Positions 44,246 to 53,229 of a stretch of 64,000 nt of DNA are shown here, piece by piece. The notes beneath the pieces are model-generated. The model was not told the origin of the DNA. It searched no databases and was given only the letters and a program-made list of their open reading frames with translations. Each line of letters begins with the position of its first letter. Positions within the stretch are counted from its first letter, which is position 1. Origin of the DNA: Azospirillum sp. TSH100 (lineage in GTDB: Bacteria; Pseudomonadota; Alphaproteobacteria; Azospirillales; Azospirillaceae); assembly GCF_004923295.1 (NCBI RefSeq), contig NZ_CP039637.1:434001-498000 (forward strand). Direction: 5' to 3'. A program made the translations under genes and the position numbers.

Positions 44246-44287
44246 CCCCCCTCACCTTCCCCCGCTGGGAGGGGAAGAGTGAGGGGG
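44246..44287. terminator. Long GC-rich hairpin between the binding protein and isomerase genes
   Basis: CCCCCTCAC (44246-44254) pairs with GTGAGGGGG (44279-44287), and the inner part (CTTCCCC against GGGGAAG) extends the stem. It lies between the sugar-binding-protein stop (44303) and the isomerase start (44200) on the minus strand. It may attenuate transcription between transporter and enzyme genes or stabilise the upstream message. Confidence 0.5.
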
Positions 44288-44302
44288 TTGACGAACCAGG
44301 GA

Positions 44303-45295
44303 TCAGTACGGCGAGTCCGGGAAGTAGAACTCCTTGGCGTTCTCCTTGGTGATGAGCGACGACGGGATGATGTGGGTCGCCGGCAGCTTGTCGCCCTTCA
44401 GACGGGCTTCGGCGGTCATCTTGATGGCGTCGTAGATGAATTTCGGCGAATAGGACACGTCGGCGCGGATCAGCGGGTTGGAGCCGTCGAGGATGGTCTT
44501 CACCATCGTCTTGGAACCCGCGCCGCCGAACACCTCCTTGATGTCGGTGCGCTTGGCCTGTTCGATCGCCTTCAGCACGCCGAAGGCCATGTCGTCGTCG
44601 GCGGCCCAGACGACGTCGATGTCCTTGAAGCGGGTCAGGAAGTCCTGCGTCACCTTGAAGGCGTCGTCACGGTTCCAGTTGGCGTATTTGCCGTCCAGGA
44701 TCTTGATGTCGGGATACTGCTTCAGCACGCCGGTGAAGGCTTCCCAGCGCTCGTTGTCGAGCGTGGTCGGGATGCCGCGCAGGGCCACGATGTTAGCCTT
44801 GCCGTTGTATTTCTTGGCAATGTATTCGGCCGGAATGCGGCCGAAGGCGGTGTTGTCGCCGGCGATGTAGGCGTCCTGGGCGCTGGTGTCGGTCAGGCCG
44901 CGGTCGACGACGGTGACGTAAACGCCCTTCTTCTTCGCCTGCATCACCGGCTGGGTCAGAGCGGCGGATTCGAAGGGGAAGATGACCAGCGAATCGATCT
45001 TAGTCACCGTCACCAGATCCTGGAGCTGGTTCGCCTGTTCCGGTGCGCCGCTGGCGGTCTTGACGGTGACCTTCAGATTGGGATGGGCCTTTTCAAGCTC
45101 CGCCTTCGCCTGATTGGCCCACCAGACGATGCCGCCGGTGAAGCCATGGGTGGCTGCCGGGATGCTGACGCCCAGCTTCACCGTGTCCGCCGCGAAGGCA
45201 GCGCTCCCGAGGGCGCCACCGAGGGCGACCGTCGCCGTCATGGCAAGGCCGGCGCCCAGGACGAGACGACGGGTATAACGCGCAACTTCCGACAT
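44303..45295 (-). CDS. Ribose-type sugar ABC transporter substrate-binding protein
   Basis: A 330-residue periplasmic-binding-protein type 1 (RbsB-like) with a signal peptide ending near AAFA (residue 34) and the two-lobe sugar fold (KLGVSIPAATHGFTGGIVWWANQAK near the N-terminus, IAGDNTAFGRIPAEYIAK, VVWAADDDMAFGVLKA). It delivers the sugar to the RbsC/RbsA complex encoded upstream. The ligand is unknown. A GGAGGAG-type ribosome-binding site lies upstream (GTGGAGGAGAAACG). Confidence 0.86.
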   Translation of the reverse strand: MSEVARYTRRLVLGAGLAMTATVALGGALGSAAFAADTVKLGVSIPAATHGFTGGIVWWANQAKAELEKAHPNLKVTVKTASGAPEQANQLQDLVTVTKIDSLVIFPFESAALTQPVMQAKKKGVYVTVVDRGLTDTSAQDAYIAGDNTAFGRIPAEYIAKKYNGKANIVALRGIPTTLDNERWEAFTGVLKQYPDIKILDGKYANWNRDDAFKVTQDFLTRFKDIDVVWAADDDMAFGVLKAIEQAKRTDIKEVFGGAGSKTMVKTILDGSNPLIRADVSYSPKFIYDAIKMTAEARLKGDKLPATHIIPSSLITKENAKEFYFPDSPY

Positions 45296-45319
45296 GACGT
45301 TTCTCCTCCACTTCGTTTT

Positions 45320-46375
45320 TTAGGGACGCCGACGCTGCAGGAAGGCGACGGCGATGATGACGCAGCCCTGCACCGCCGCGTTCAGATAGACGCTGATGAT
45401 GCTGGTCAGGTTCAGGATGTTGCTGATGACCGACAGCAGCACCGCACCGATCAGGGTGCCGGCGATCCGTCCCTCACCCCCCTTGAAGGAGGTGCCGCCG
45501 ACGATCACCGCGGCGATCGCCTCCAGCTCCCACAACAGGCCGGTGGTGGGGGAGGCAGAGCCCAGCCGCGGCACATACAGCACCGTGGCGATGCCGACGC
45601 AGACGCCGAGCAGGCCGTAGGTCAGCAGCTTCACCCGGTCGACGTCCACCGCGGCGAAGCGGGCGACCTGCTCGTTGGAGCCGATGGCCTGGACATAGCG
45701 GCCGAAGGCGGTCCGGTTCAGCAGGACGGCGCCGGCCACCGACACGGCCAGGAAGACCCAGACCGGCACCGGAATGCCGATCAGGCTGCCGTAATAGACC
45801 GGGCCGTAGGCGTCCGACAGGTCGTTGTCCAGCGTGATGGCGCCGCCGTCGGCCAGCCAGGTCAGCACGGCGCGGAAGATGCCGAGGGTGCCCAGCGTGA
45901 CGATGAAGGGCTCGATCCGTCCGCGCGTGATGAGATAGCCGTGCGCCAGCCCGAAGCCGCCGCCCAGCAGCAGCGCGAACAGCATGCCGAGCATCACCAC
46001 CGCCACCGGCGAACCGACCGATCCGGCGAGCGCGTTCATCAGCAGGATCATGCCGCCGGCGATCAGCGCCGCCATCGAGCCGACCGACAGGTCGATGCCG
46101 CCGGAGATGATGACGAAGCACATGCCGATGGAGATGATTCCGATGAAGGCCGTGCGGGTCAGCACGTTCATCAGGTTGTCCCAGGTGGCGAAGTCCGGGT
46201 TCAGCGCCGTGCCGACGATCAGCAGCAGCAGCAGCCCGACGACCGGGCCGAAGCGGTGCGGATCGAAGCGGCGCGCCGGTTTGGCGGTGGACACGGCGCC
46301 GGTCTCAGAGACGGGCGTGGGTGCCGATGTCGGTGCCGGCGTTGGTCGCGACGTTGGTCCCGATGGCATGGGCAA
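45320..46375 (-). CDS. Ribose-type sugar ABC transporter permease (RbsC family)
   Basis: A 351-residue membrane protein with about eight to ten helices and the family motifs GIDLSVGSMAALIAG and GGTSFKGGEGRIAGTLIGA. It forms the channel of the sugar importer. From the ATG at 46375 the first 27 residues are rich in Pro, Thr, Ala and Ser and overlap the ATPase gene by 71 bp. A GTG at 46294, 10 bp after the ATPase stop, would give a more usual N-terminus, so the start is uncertain. Confidence 0.82.
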   Translation of the reverse strand: MPMPSGPTSRPTPAPTSAPTPVSETGAVSTAKPARRFDPHRFGPVVGLLLLLIVGTALNPDFATWDNLMNVLTRTAFIGIISIGMCFVIISGGIDLSVGSMAALIAGGMILLMNALAGSVGSPVAVVMLGMLFALLLGGGFGLAHGYLITRGRIEPFIVTLGTLGIFRAVLTWLADGGAITLDNDLSDAYGPVYYGSLIGIPVPVWVFLAVSVAGAVLLNRTAFGRYVQAIGSNEQVARFAAVDVDRVKLLTYGLLGVCVGIATVLYVPRLGSASPTTGLLWELEAIAAVIVGGTSFKGGEGRIAGTLIGAVLLSVISNILNLTSIISVYLNAAVQGCVIIAVAFLQRRRP

Positions 46376-47834
46376 TCAACTCCTCCTCGCTGAGCCGGTC
46401 GGCGGGCACGGTCGCGGTCACCCGGCGCCCGCGCATCACGATCACCCGGTGGCAGAGCCCGATCAGTTCGATCAGTTCCGATGAAATCACGATCACGCCG
46501 CGCCCTTCGGCGGCCAGCCGCGCGATCAGGAAATAGATGTCCCGCTTGGCGCCGACATCGACGCCGCGCGTCGGTTCGTCCAGCACGAAGACGCGGGGAT
46601 CGGGCTCCAGGAACTTGGCGATGGCCAGCTTCTGCTGGTTGCCGCCGGACAGCGACGATGCCGTGCCCTGCGGGTTGCCGCGGATGCCGAAGCTGGCCAC
46701 GGCATGTTCCAGCGCCCGGTCTTCCGACGCTGGCGACAGCAGCGGCTGGGCATGGTGGCGCAGCGTCATCAGGGTCAGGTTGTCGCGCAGCCCCATGGTG
46801 ACGTGCAGGCCCTTGCCCTTACGGTCCTCGCTGAGATAGGTCAGGCCGTTGCGCATCGCCTCGCGCGGGCTGCGCAAGGCGACCGGGCTGCCTTCGATCT
46901 CGACGGTGCCGCCACTGCGCGGGCGAAGGCCGAGAATACCCTCGAACAATTCGGTGCGGCCGGCGCCGACGAGGCCGGCGAAGCCCAGGATCTCGCCGGG
47001 ATACAGGTCGAAGCTCACATTCTCCGCCCAGCCCGGCACGGTCAGGCCGCGCACCGCCATCAGCGGCCGGCCGTTGGCGGGGACGATGCGCTTTTCCGGG
47101 AACATGTCGGTCAGTTCGCGCCCGACCATCAGCGTCCCCATCCGCTGGCGTGGCGTTTCGGCGGTGGGGGCGCGGGCGACGAAACGGCCGTCGCGCATCA
47201 CGATCACCTCGTCGGTGATCCGTTCCACCTCGTCCAGCTTATGGGAGATGTAGACTATGGTGACGCCGTCCCGCCGCAGCCGGTCGATCAGCCCGAACAG
47301 CCGGTCGCATTCGGACGGGGTCAGGCTGGCGGTCGGCTCGTCCATGATCAGCAGGCGGGCGTTTCGCAACTGCGCCTTGGCGATCTCCACCAGCTGCTTT
47401 TCGGCGACGATCAGGTCGCGCACCTTGGTGTCGGGGTCGCGCTCGAAGCCGACCTGATGCAGGGCCGCCATCGCCTGTTCGCGCATCGCCCGGTCGTCGA
47501 GCAGCCAGCCCCGTTTGATTTCGTGGCCGAGAAACATGTTCTGGGCGACGGTGAGGTCGTCGGCAAGGCTGAGTTCCTGGTGAATCAGCACGATGCCGCG
47601 CTGTTCGGCGTCGCGCGAGTTGCGGAACGTCACCGCTTCGCCGTCGATTCTGAGCATGCCGGAGGTTGGCGCCTGATAGCCGGCGAGGATCTTCATCAGC
47701 GTCGATTTGCCGGCGCCATTCTCGCCGAGCAGCCCATGCACCCGGCCCGGATGCAGATCGAAGCCGACGCCGTGCAGAACCCGCACGGGTCCGAATTCCT
47801 TGGTGATGCTGTCGAAGGCGACATGCAGGCTCAT
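46305..47834 (-). CDS. Ribose-type sugar ABC transporter ATP-binding protein (RbsA family)
   Basis: A 509-residue protein with two ATPase domains in tandem. The first has Walker A GENGAGKST and Walker B LLIMDEPTASL, the second has LSGGNQQKLAIAKFL and VFVLDEPTRGVD. This is the usual RbsA/MglA layout. The C-terminal 18 residues are low-complexity (TNVATNAGTDIGTHA). It is the first gene of the minus-strand sugar operon and is divergent from the ROK regulator. Confidence 0.88.
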   Translation of the reverse strand: MSLHVAFDSITKEFGPVRVLHGVGFDLHPGRVHGLLGENGAGKSTLMKILAGYQAPTSGMLRIDGEAVTFRNSRDAEQRGIVLIHQELSLADDLTVAQNMFLGHEIKRGWLLDDRAMREQAMAALHQVGFERDPDTKVRDLIVAEKQLVEIAKAQLRNARLLIMDEPTASLTPSECDRLFGLIDRLRRDGVTIVYISHKLDEVERITDEVIVMRDGRFVARAPTAETPRQRMGTLMVGRELTDMFPEKRIVPANGRPLMAVRGLTVPGWAENVSFDLYPGEILGFAGLVGAGRTELFEGILGLRPRSGGTVEIEGSPVALRSPREAMRNGLTYLSEDRKGKGLHVTMGLRDNLTLMTLRHHAQPLLSPASEDRALEHAVASFGIRGNPQGTASSLSGGNQQKLAIAKFLEPDPRVFVLDEPTRGVDVGAKRDIYFLIARLAAEGRGVIVISSELIELIGLCHRVIVMRGRRVTATVPADRLSEEELIAHAIGTNVATNAGTDIGTHARL

Positions 47835-48073
47835 GGCTCCGCACCCCCTGACGGAATTTCCACCGGCCGCAAGCCTGCGGCGTGGCGGATACCGTCCATG
47901 ACGTTTCTCCCACTGCAAAGCGTGTCGTCCCGCAAGACGCCGCTTCGTTCGTTGAGCGGATGGTAAGCTCCCCTCTTTGGACAAACAATGGCCGACTTTG
48001 AACATAATTTGGCAAAAGTGGGGAGGGTTGTGGTAGGGATGGAGGCTGGAGCTGTTCGGAAAGGCATTCGTCG
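47835..48073. promoter_or_regulatory. Divergent promoter region of the sugar operon and the ROK regulator
   Basis: A 239-bp spacer between the divergent ATPase gene and ROK regulator gene. The part from 47960 to 48040 is AT-rich and should hold the promoters. ROK regulators usually bind such divergent regions; I cannot point to a clear palindrome. Confidence 0.45.
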
Positions 48074-49315
48074 ATGGTTGACTGGCAACGTCTGTCTGAC
48101 GGCGAGCGCGCCTTGCTGGAGCGGCTGTTCTGGGCGGGCGGGCTGTCGCGTGGCGAACTGGCGGCGTCGGTCGAGTTTTCCAAAAGCAAGGCGAACCTCG
48201 CGATCTCAAGCCTGATCGGACGCGAACTGATCGAGGAGGGCGGGGTTCAGCCGTCCTCGGGCGGGCGGCGGCCGGAGGTGCTGCGGCTGAGCCATCGCAT
48301 GGGGGTTCTGGCGGGGGTCGACATCGGCGCCACCAGCATCGACGTGGCGCTGCTCGCGCCCGACATGACGGTGCTGGATCACCGGTCGGAACCGGCGGAC
48401 GTGAGCGACGGGCCTGCCGCGGTGTTCGGACGGGTGCGCGACCTGCTGCGCGAGGCGAGGGAGCGCATGGGGGTCGGGCCGTCGCGGGTGCTGGGGATCG
48501 GCGTCGGCGTGCCGGGGCCGGTCGCCTTCGACAGCGGCATGCTGGTCAACCCGCCGTTGCTGCCGGGGTGGGAGAGCTTTTCGATCCGCGAATTCCTGGC
48601 GGAGGAGTATGCCGCTCCGGTCTTCGTCGACAATGACGTGAACATCATGGCGCTCGGCACCCATTGGCGCCTGCGCGGGCAGCTTCAGAATTTCCTGGTC
48701 ATCAAGATCGGTACCGGCATCGGCTGCGGCATCATCTGCCACGGTCTTGTGTATCGCGGGCGCGACGGTTCGGCCGGCGATGTCGGCCATATCTGCGTCG
48801 ATCCGCAGGGGCCGGTCTGCCATTGCGGCAATGCCGGCTGTGTCGAGGCGATGGCGGCCGGTCCGGCCATCGCCCGCATGGCGGAAGCGGCGGCGCGCGC
48901 CGGGGAAAGCCCGCGGCTGATGGAACTGCTGGAGCGCAACGGGCATCTCTCCACCGTCGATCTCGGCAATGCCAGCCGGGCCGGCGACGCGGCGGCCAAC
49001 GCCATCGTCCAGCGGGCCGGAGCCCATATCGGGTGGATGCTGGCGGCGGTGGTCAATTTCTTCAACCCGTCGCACATCTTCATCGGCGGCGGGGTGGCGC
49101 GGATCGGGCCGCTGCTGCTGGCCTCGATCCGGCAGAGCGTCTATCAGCGCTCGCTCGCCCTCTCCACCCGGCATCTCGACATCCGGGATGTGCCGGAGGT
49201 GGAGAGCGCCGGGGTGATCGGGGCGGCGGTGATGGCGGTGCAGGAGACCATGCTGGCCGGTGTGGGGCCGGCTGGAGCGGGGCCGGCCGGAACAGGCAGG
49301 TCGCTTCGACCCTGA
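48074..49315 (+). CDS. ROK-family transcriptional regulator / sugar kinase-like protein
   Basis: A 413-residue protein. The N-terminal winged helix (residues 8-60, GGLSRGELAASVEFSKSKANLAISSLI) is followed by a ROK domain: the ATP/phosphate motif GVDIGATSIDVAL near residues 80-92, GVGVPGPV, and the zinc motif CHCGNAGCVEAM near residues 253-264. XylR/Mlc-like ROK regulators sense sugars. Its divergent position makes it the likely regulator of the sugar importer operon. Confidence 0.87.
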   Translation: MVDWQRLSDGERALLERLFWAGGLSRGELAASVEFSKSKANLAISSLIGRELIEEGGVQPSSGGRRPEVLRLSHRMGVLAGVDIGATSIDVALLAPDMTVLDHRSEPADVSDGPAAVFGRVRDLLREARERMGVGPSRVLGIGVGVPGPVAFDSGMLVNPPLLPGWESFSIREFLAEEYAAPVFVDNDVNIMALGTHWRLRGQLQNFLVIKIGTGIGCGIICHGLVYRGRDGSAGDVGHICVDPQGPVCHCGNAGCVEAMAAGPAIARMAEAAARAGESPRLMELLERNGHLSTVDLGNASRAGDAAANAIVQRAGAHIGWMLAAVVNFFNPSHIFIGGGVARIGPLLLASIRQSVYQRSLALSTRHLDIRDVPEVESAGVIGAAVMAVQETMLAGVGPAGAGPAGTGRSLRP

Positions 49316-49335
49316 CCCGCTCCGGCACGGCGGCG

Positions 49336-51438
49336 TTACGCCGCGCGGACCGCGGTGATGAAGGAGGTCACCTCGCCGCGCAGGGTTTCGGCCTCGCGCG
49401 CGAGGCTGCTGGCGGCGTCCAGCACCTCGGTGGCGGCGGAGCCGGTCTCCAGAACCGCATGATTGACGCCGACGATGGTGGAGGAGACCTCCGTCGTGCC
49501 GCGCGCCGCCTCGGCCACGTTGCCGGCGATGTCGCGGGTGGCGGCCCCCTGCTCCTCGATGGCGGCGGCGATGGTGGTGGTGATCTCGCTGATGCGGCCG
49601 ATGGTCTTGCCGATGCCGTGGATGGCGTCCTGGGCGCCGCCGGTGGCCTGCTGAATCTCCTTCACCTTGGCCTGGATTTCGTCGGTGGCGCGGGCGGTCT
49701 GGCTGGCCAGCGCCTTCACCTCGCCGGCGACGACGGCGAAGCCCTTGCCGGCCTCGCCGGCGCGGGCCGCCTCGATGGTGGCGTTGAGGGCGAGCAGGTT
49801 GGTCTGGGCGGCGATGGTGTTGATCATCTCCACCACATGGCCGATCTGGTCGGCCGCCTCCACCAGCGTGCGCATGGTGGCGTCGGTCTGTTCGGCCTGG
49901 GCCACCGCCTCGCCCGAGATGCGGGTGGAGGCGGCGATCTGGCGGCCGATCTCCAGAATGGAGGCCGACAGTTCCTCGGTCGCCGATGCCACCGTCTGGA
50001 CGTTGACGGAGGCCTGTTCGGAGGCCGCGGCGACGGCGGTCGCCTGGGCGCTGGCCTGCGAGGCGGTTGTGGACATGGCGCCGGCCGTACCCTGCATCTC
50101 GGTGGCGGCCGAAGCGACCGTCTCGACGATGTGCATCGCCTTGGCGTCGAAATCGCGCATCAGCGCTTCCAGCCGGGCGGCGCGCGCCTCCTTGGCGGCC
50201 TGTTCGCGGGCCTGTTCCGCCGCCAGGCGGTCAGCGGTCATCATGCTGTCGCGGAAGACGGTGACGGTCGCCGCCATGCCGCCGATCTCGTCGGCACGGC
50301 CCAGGCCGGGGATGGTCACCGCCATGTCGCGGTCGGCCAGACGGCGCATCGCCTCGGTCATCGAGCGGATCGGGTCGCTGACCCGGCGCTTGGCGACGAT
50401 CAGTCCGACGACGGTCAGCAGAACGGCGGCCACCGCCAGCAGGCCGGAGAGGACGGCGTCGCGGGTGGCACGCGCGGCCTGGGCCTCGGCACGGACGACC
50501 ATCTGGTCCACCGCGGCCAGCGCCGCATCGACGATGTAGCCCTGGCTCGCGGTGTCCTGGCGGCGCAGCGTGCCGATCTCCACCGGCGACGGGCGGCCTT
50601 CGGCCAGCTCTGCGAGCACCGCCTTGCGCTGATCGACCAGCGGGCCTTCGAAATTGACCTTGGCCTTGTCGGCCGCCTCGCGGATCGCGGCGGGCGTGTC
50701 GGGACGCGCGGCGGATTCCCTGACCAGGGCCCAGGCCTGCACGGTGCGGCCGATGGCCTCGGCCACCGCCTGCGCATCGGCCGGCGTCCAGGTCTGGCCG
50801 GTGGCGACCGCGGTCTGGATGCGCAGCGCCATGCCACCGGCATTGAGGCGGGTGTTCCAGGCAGCGCGCTTGATGCCCAACAGATGATCGACCATCGGAT
50901 CGGCCAGCTTCAGCGAGCCGTCCAGCAGGTCGGTGGCGGCGGTCAGCGCATCGAGATAGGCGACCGGCGCCGTCCCCCAGGCCTCCGCCACCGCCGGATC
51001 GCGCGAAGCCTTGCGCTGGCGCACAGCGGAGTCCGCCTTCTGGCGCAGGGCGGCCAGCGCGTCGTGGGTGGTGCGCAACGTCGAGGCGGCAGCCGGCAGG
51101 CCGGGCAGGTCGAGCGTGTCCAGCTTGGCGGCGATGGCGGCATAGCCGGCCTCCGCCACCGCGCGGTTGGCGGCGATATCCTTCAGCTCGGCGTCGCCGA
51201 CCGGCTCCTCCGATCCCAGAGCCGGACCGACCAGACCACGTTCCAGCCGGATCGCCAGCAGCGTGCGCAGCAGGTCGCGGCTGGTCTCGCTGAGTGTGGC
51301 GACACGGTGCGCATTGCGCGTGCGGTCGACGACGTCGACCAGCGTGAGGCTGCTGGTGGCGATCAGCAGCAGGCCCAGCGCGGCGACGACAAGGCCGAGG
51401 GTCGCGCGGATCGACAGCCGCGAAAGGAGCGGGATCAT
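49336..51438 (-). CDS. Methyl-accepting chemotaxis protein
   Basis: A 700-residue chemoreceptor. Transmembrane helix 1 lies near residues 12-34, a helical periplasmic domain rich in Ala runs to about residue 325, helix 2 lies near residues 330-350 (GLLAVAAVLLTVVGLIVA), then a HAMP domain (RRVSDPIRSMTEAMRRLADRDM) and a long cytoplasmic signalling domain. The kinase-control hairpin reads INTIAAQTNLLALNATIEAARAG. No pentapeptide tether for CheR is visible at the C-terminus (TSFITAVRAA). The ligand is unknown. It stands alone between a ROK regulator and the DUF5666 gene. Confidence 0.9.
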   Translation of the reverse strand: MIPLLSRLSIRATLGLVVAALGLLLIATSSLTLVDVVDRTRNAHRVATLSETSRDLLRTLLAIRLERGLVGPALGSEEPVGDAELKDIAANRAVAEAGYAAIAAKLDTLDLPGLPAAASTLRTTHDALAALRQKADSAVRQRKASRDPAVAEAWGTAPVAYLDALTAATDLLDGSLKLADPMVDHLLGIKRAAWNTRLNAGGMALRIQTAVATGQTWTPADAQAVAEAIGRTVQAWALVRESAARPDTPAAIREAADKAKVNFEGPLVDQRKAVLAELAEGRPSPVEIGTLRRQDTASQGYIVDAALAAVDQMVVRAEAQAARATRDAVLSGLLAVAAVLLTVVGLIVAKRRVSDPIRSMTEAMRRLADRDMAVTIPGLGRADEIGGMAATVTVFRDSMMTADRLAAEQAREQAAKEARAARLEALMRDFDAKAMHIVETVASAATEMQGTAGAMSTTASQASAQATAVAAASEQASVNVQTVASATEELSASILEIGRQIAASTRISGEAVAQAEQTDATMRTLVEAADQIGHVVEMINTIAAQTNLLALNATIEAARAGEAGKGFAVVAGEVKALASQTARATDEIQAKVKEIQQATGGAQDAIHGIGKTIGRISEITTTIAAAIEEQGAATRDIAGNVAEAARGTTEVSSTIVGVNHAVLETGSAATEVLDAASSLAREAETLRGEVTSFITAVRAA

Positions 51439-51831
51439 GGTCTGGTCCTGTCAGTGCGAAGAGTTCGAGCCGTTGCGGACGGCACGACACCGCTCCTCCT
51501 GCCGGGTCGGACCGGCGGGGCGGGCGGGTGTTGAAAGCCGGTGAGAGTCTGAACCGAATATGATAATGGAAAACAACCTCATACTCTCGGTTCAGCCCTT
51601 ATTGACACTGGTTCGACAATGGTCGTCCGGCGACCGCAACAGCGTTCCTCCGACGTTGATATATTAATATTTTAAGATGTACAACAGCGGGAATGCAGCC
51701 AAATTTGAAGAGTGGATCAAAATGCCGCAGAGCCGCGCATAAAGAGACTGAAAGGGTTTGTCGGTCTTTTAAAGTAAATTCTCAGGACACAGCGTGTGGG
51801 AAGACTTGTGCGCTTTGATCGCGCTGTTTCC
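51439..51831. promoter_or_regulatory. 393-bp intergenic region upstream of the chemoreceptor gene
   Basis: No gene is seen. The region is much more AT-rich than its neighbours between 51550 and 51830, with a very AT-rich patch at 51658-51680 (TATATTAATATTTTAAG). A perfect 9-bp inverted repeat, CTGAACCGA (51549-51557) and TCGGTTCAG (51587-51595), lies about 110 bp upstream of the chemoreceptor start. It is a candidate operator or mRNA leader hairpin. Confidence 0.45.
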
Positions 51832-53229
51832 TTAGAAATGCGAGCCCCTGTCGCCGGCCGGTCCATTGCCGAACCCGCCACCAAAGCCTCCTCGCAGACC
51901 TCCATAAGGTGAGCCACCGTCACCCGGCATGGAACCCCGTCCGCGGCCGGGACCGCCGAAGGAGCCGCCGAATCCGCCGGGCGGAGCGGACGGGGCCTCC
52001 GGCGCGGTGCCGGTCGGCCCAATATGGCTGGCCGCGCGGGCGGCACCGGAGAGGGAACCGACGCCGGGGCTGGACGCCGGGTCGGGAGCGGCGTTGGCGC
52101 CGGGCGCCGGGCGCTGGCCGGCGGGCGGGCCGCCATTGGGATCGGGCTGCGTGCCCCATCCCGGACGGCTGCGCATGCCGTCGATCGGACCTTCCGGTCC
52201 CTCCATGCCCGGTGCCTCGGGCCCTTGCGCACCATCCGGGCGCATGCCGGCGCGGGCCAGGCCGGCGGCGCGGGCGGCGGGATCGGTGCCGTCCAGCGAC
52301 CGGCCGCCCAGGCGCGGCGCGCCAAAGGACCGGCTGCGATCGATGCCACCGCCGGAAGTCACGACACTGTCGATGACCACGCGGGCAGGCGTCGTGGCGC
52401 CGTCGGCCCTGTCGATGCGCGGGCCGCCGGGAATCGCCGTCTGCCCGGATGCATCGACATAGGTCTCGATCGACAGGGCGCCGACCGTGGCGCCGAAGGG
52501 ATTGAAGGGATCAAGCTCCAGCGTGACCGCCCTGGCGGGATCGGGGCCTCCTCCGACGCGCACCATGCTGCCGACCGCCGGCAGGGCGCCGGCCAGTGGA
52601 CGGCCGCGGGCGAGCGTCAGCCCGGCGATGGTCAGCGTCTTCGGCGTCAGCGACTCCAATCGACCACGCAGCAGCCAGCCGCGCGCCGGATCCCAGGGAT
52701 CGACCCGGCTGGCATCGATCACGCCGTCCGGCCGACGGAGGCCGGAAACGGCGACCCAGCGACCGGGGGAGAGCGCGGTGGTACCCTCCGCCTCGGCGAG
52801 GTCGATGCGCTGCCCCAATATCAGAGCGCCGCCGGGTGTCGTCCGCTCCACCGGTCCGGCCACGGCGTAACGGACATCCAGCCTGCGGGCGGTCAGGCCG
52901 GTCGGGCCGCCGGGCACGGCGGTCATGGCGACCGTCTGGCCGATCCGCACGTCGCCGGTCTGCGCGGGCTGGCCTTCGATGCGCAGTTCGGTGGTAGGCG
53001 GCAGATCGACCCGCAGGCCGTTGACCCAGACGCTGCCGAAAGCGGTGACGGTGCCGACGATGCCCGTTCCACCTATGCCGCGGTCGGTGACGGCGATGCC
53101 GGTGCCGCCGATGCCGCGGTCGGCCAGTCGATCATCCCGCCCGGGGGAGACGGTCGGGCCGCAGCCGGCGGCGGCCAGCATCAGCGTCAGCAGCAGGGTG
53201 CGGGCGAGGGAGCGGGGCTGGCTGGTCAC
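51832..53229 (-). CDS. DUF5666-type lipoprotein with a glycine-rich tail
   Basis: A 465-residue protein: a lipobox (LAAAGC near residue 23), two copies of DRGIGGTGI (residues 37-45 and 49-57), then repeated small beta domains of the DUF5666 type (GTVTAFGSVWVNGLRVDLP; the strand pattern recurs several times to about residue 290), and a long Gly/Pro/Arg-rich low-complexity C-terminus (residues 340-465). It should be anchored in the outer membrane. Function is unknown. The start overlaps the DUF6502 stop by 4 bp, so the pair is co-translated. Confidence 0.7.
   Translation of the reverse strand: MTSQPRSLARTLLLTLMLAAAGCGPTVSPGRDDRLADRGIGGTGIAVTDRGIGGTGIVGTVTAFGSVWVNGLRVDLPPTTELRIEGQPAQTGDVRIGQTVAMTAVPGGPTGLTARRLDVRYAVAGPVERTTPGGALILGQRIDLAEAEGTTALSPGRWVAVSGLRRPDGVIDASRVDPWDPARGWLLRGRLESLTPKTLTIAGLTLARGRPLAGALPAVGSMVRVGGGPDPARAVTLELDPFNPFGATVGALSIETYVDASGQTAIPGGPRIDRADGATTPARVVIDSVVTSGGGIDRSRSFGAPRLGGRSLDGTDPAARAAGLARAGMRPDGAQGPEAPGMEGPEGPIDGMRSRPGWGTQPDPNGGPPAGQRPAPGANAAPDPASSPGVGSLSGAARAASHIGPTGTAPEAPSAPPGGFGGSFGGPGRGRGSMPGDGGSPYGGLRGGFGGGFGNGPAGDRGSHF

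Noticed and set aside
43235..46393. A very long open frame (over 1000 codons) on the plus strand opposite the sugar operon
   Set aside because: It is antisense to three well-supported genes; in GC-rich DNA such frames arise from codon bias of the real genes, and the translation has no domain.
48664..51534. A long plus-strand open frame rich in Gly and Arg across the ROK and chemoreceptor genes
   Set aside because: It is a frame shadow of the ROK gene and antisense to the chemoreceptor; low-complexity translation and no start signal.
53060..53120. Tandem DNA repeats encoding DRGIGGTGI as a possible mobile or regulatory repeat
   Set aside because: Only two copies are present, both in frame in the DUF5666-type protein, so they are a protein feature rather than a DNA element.
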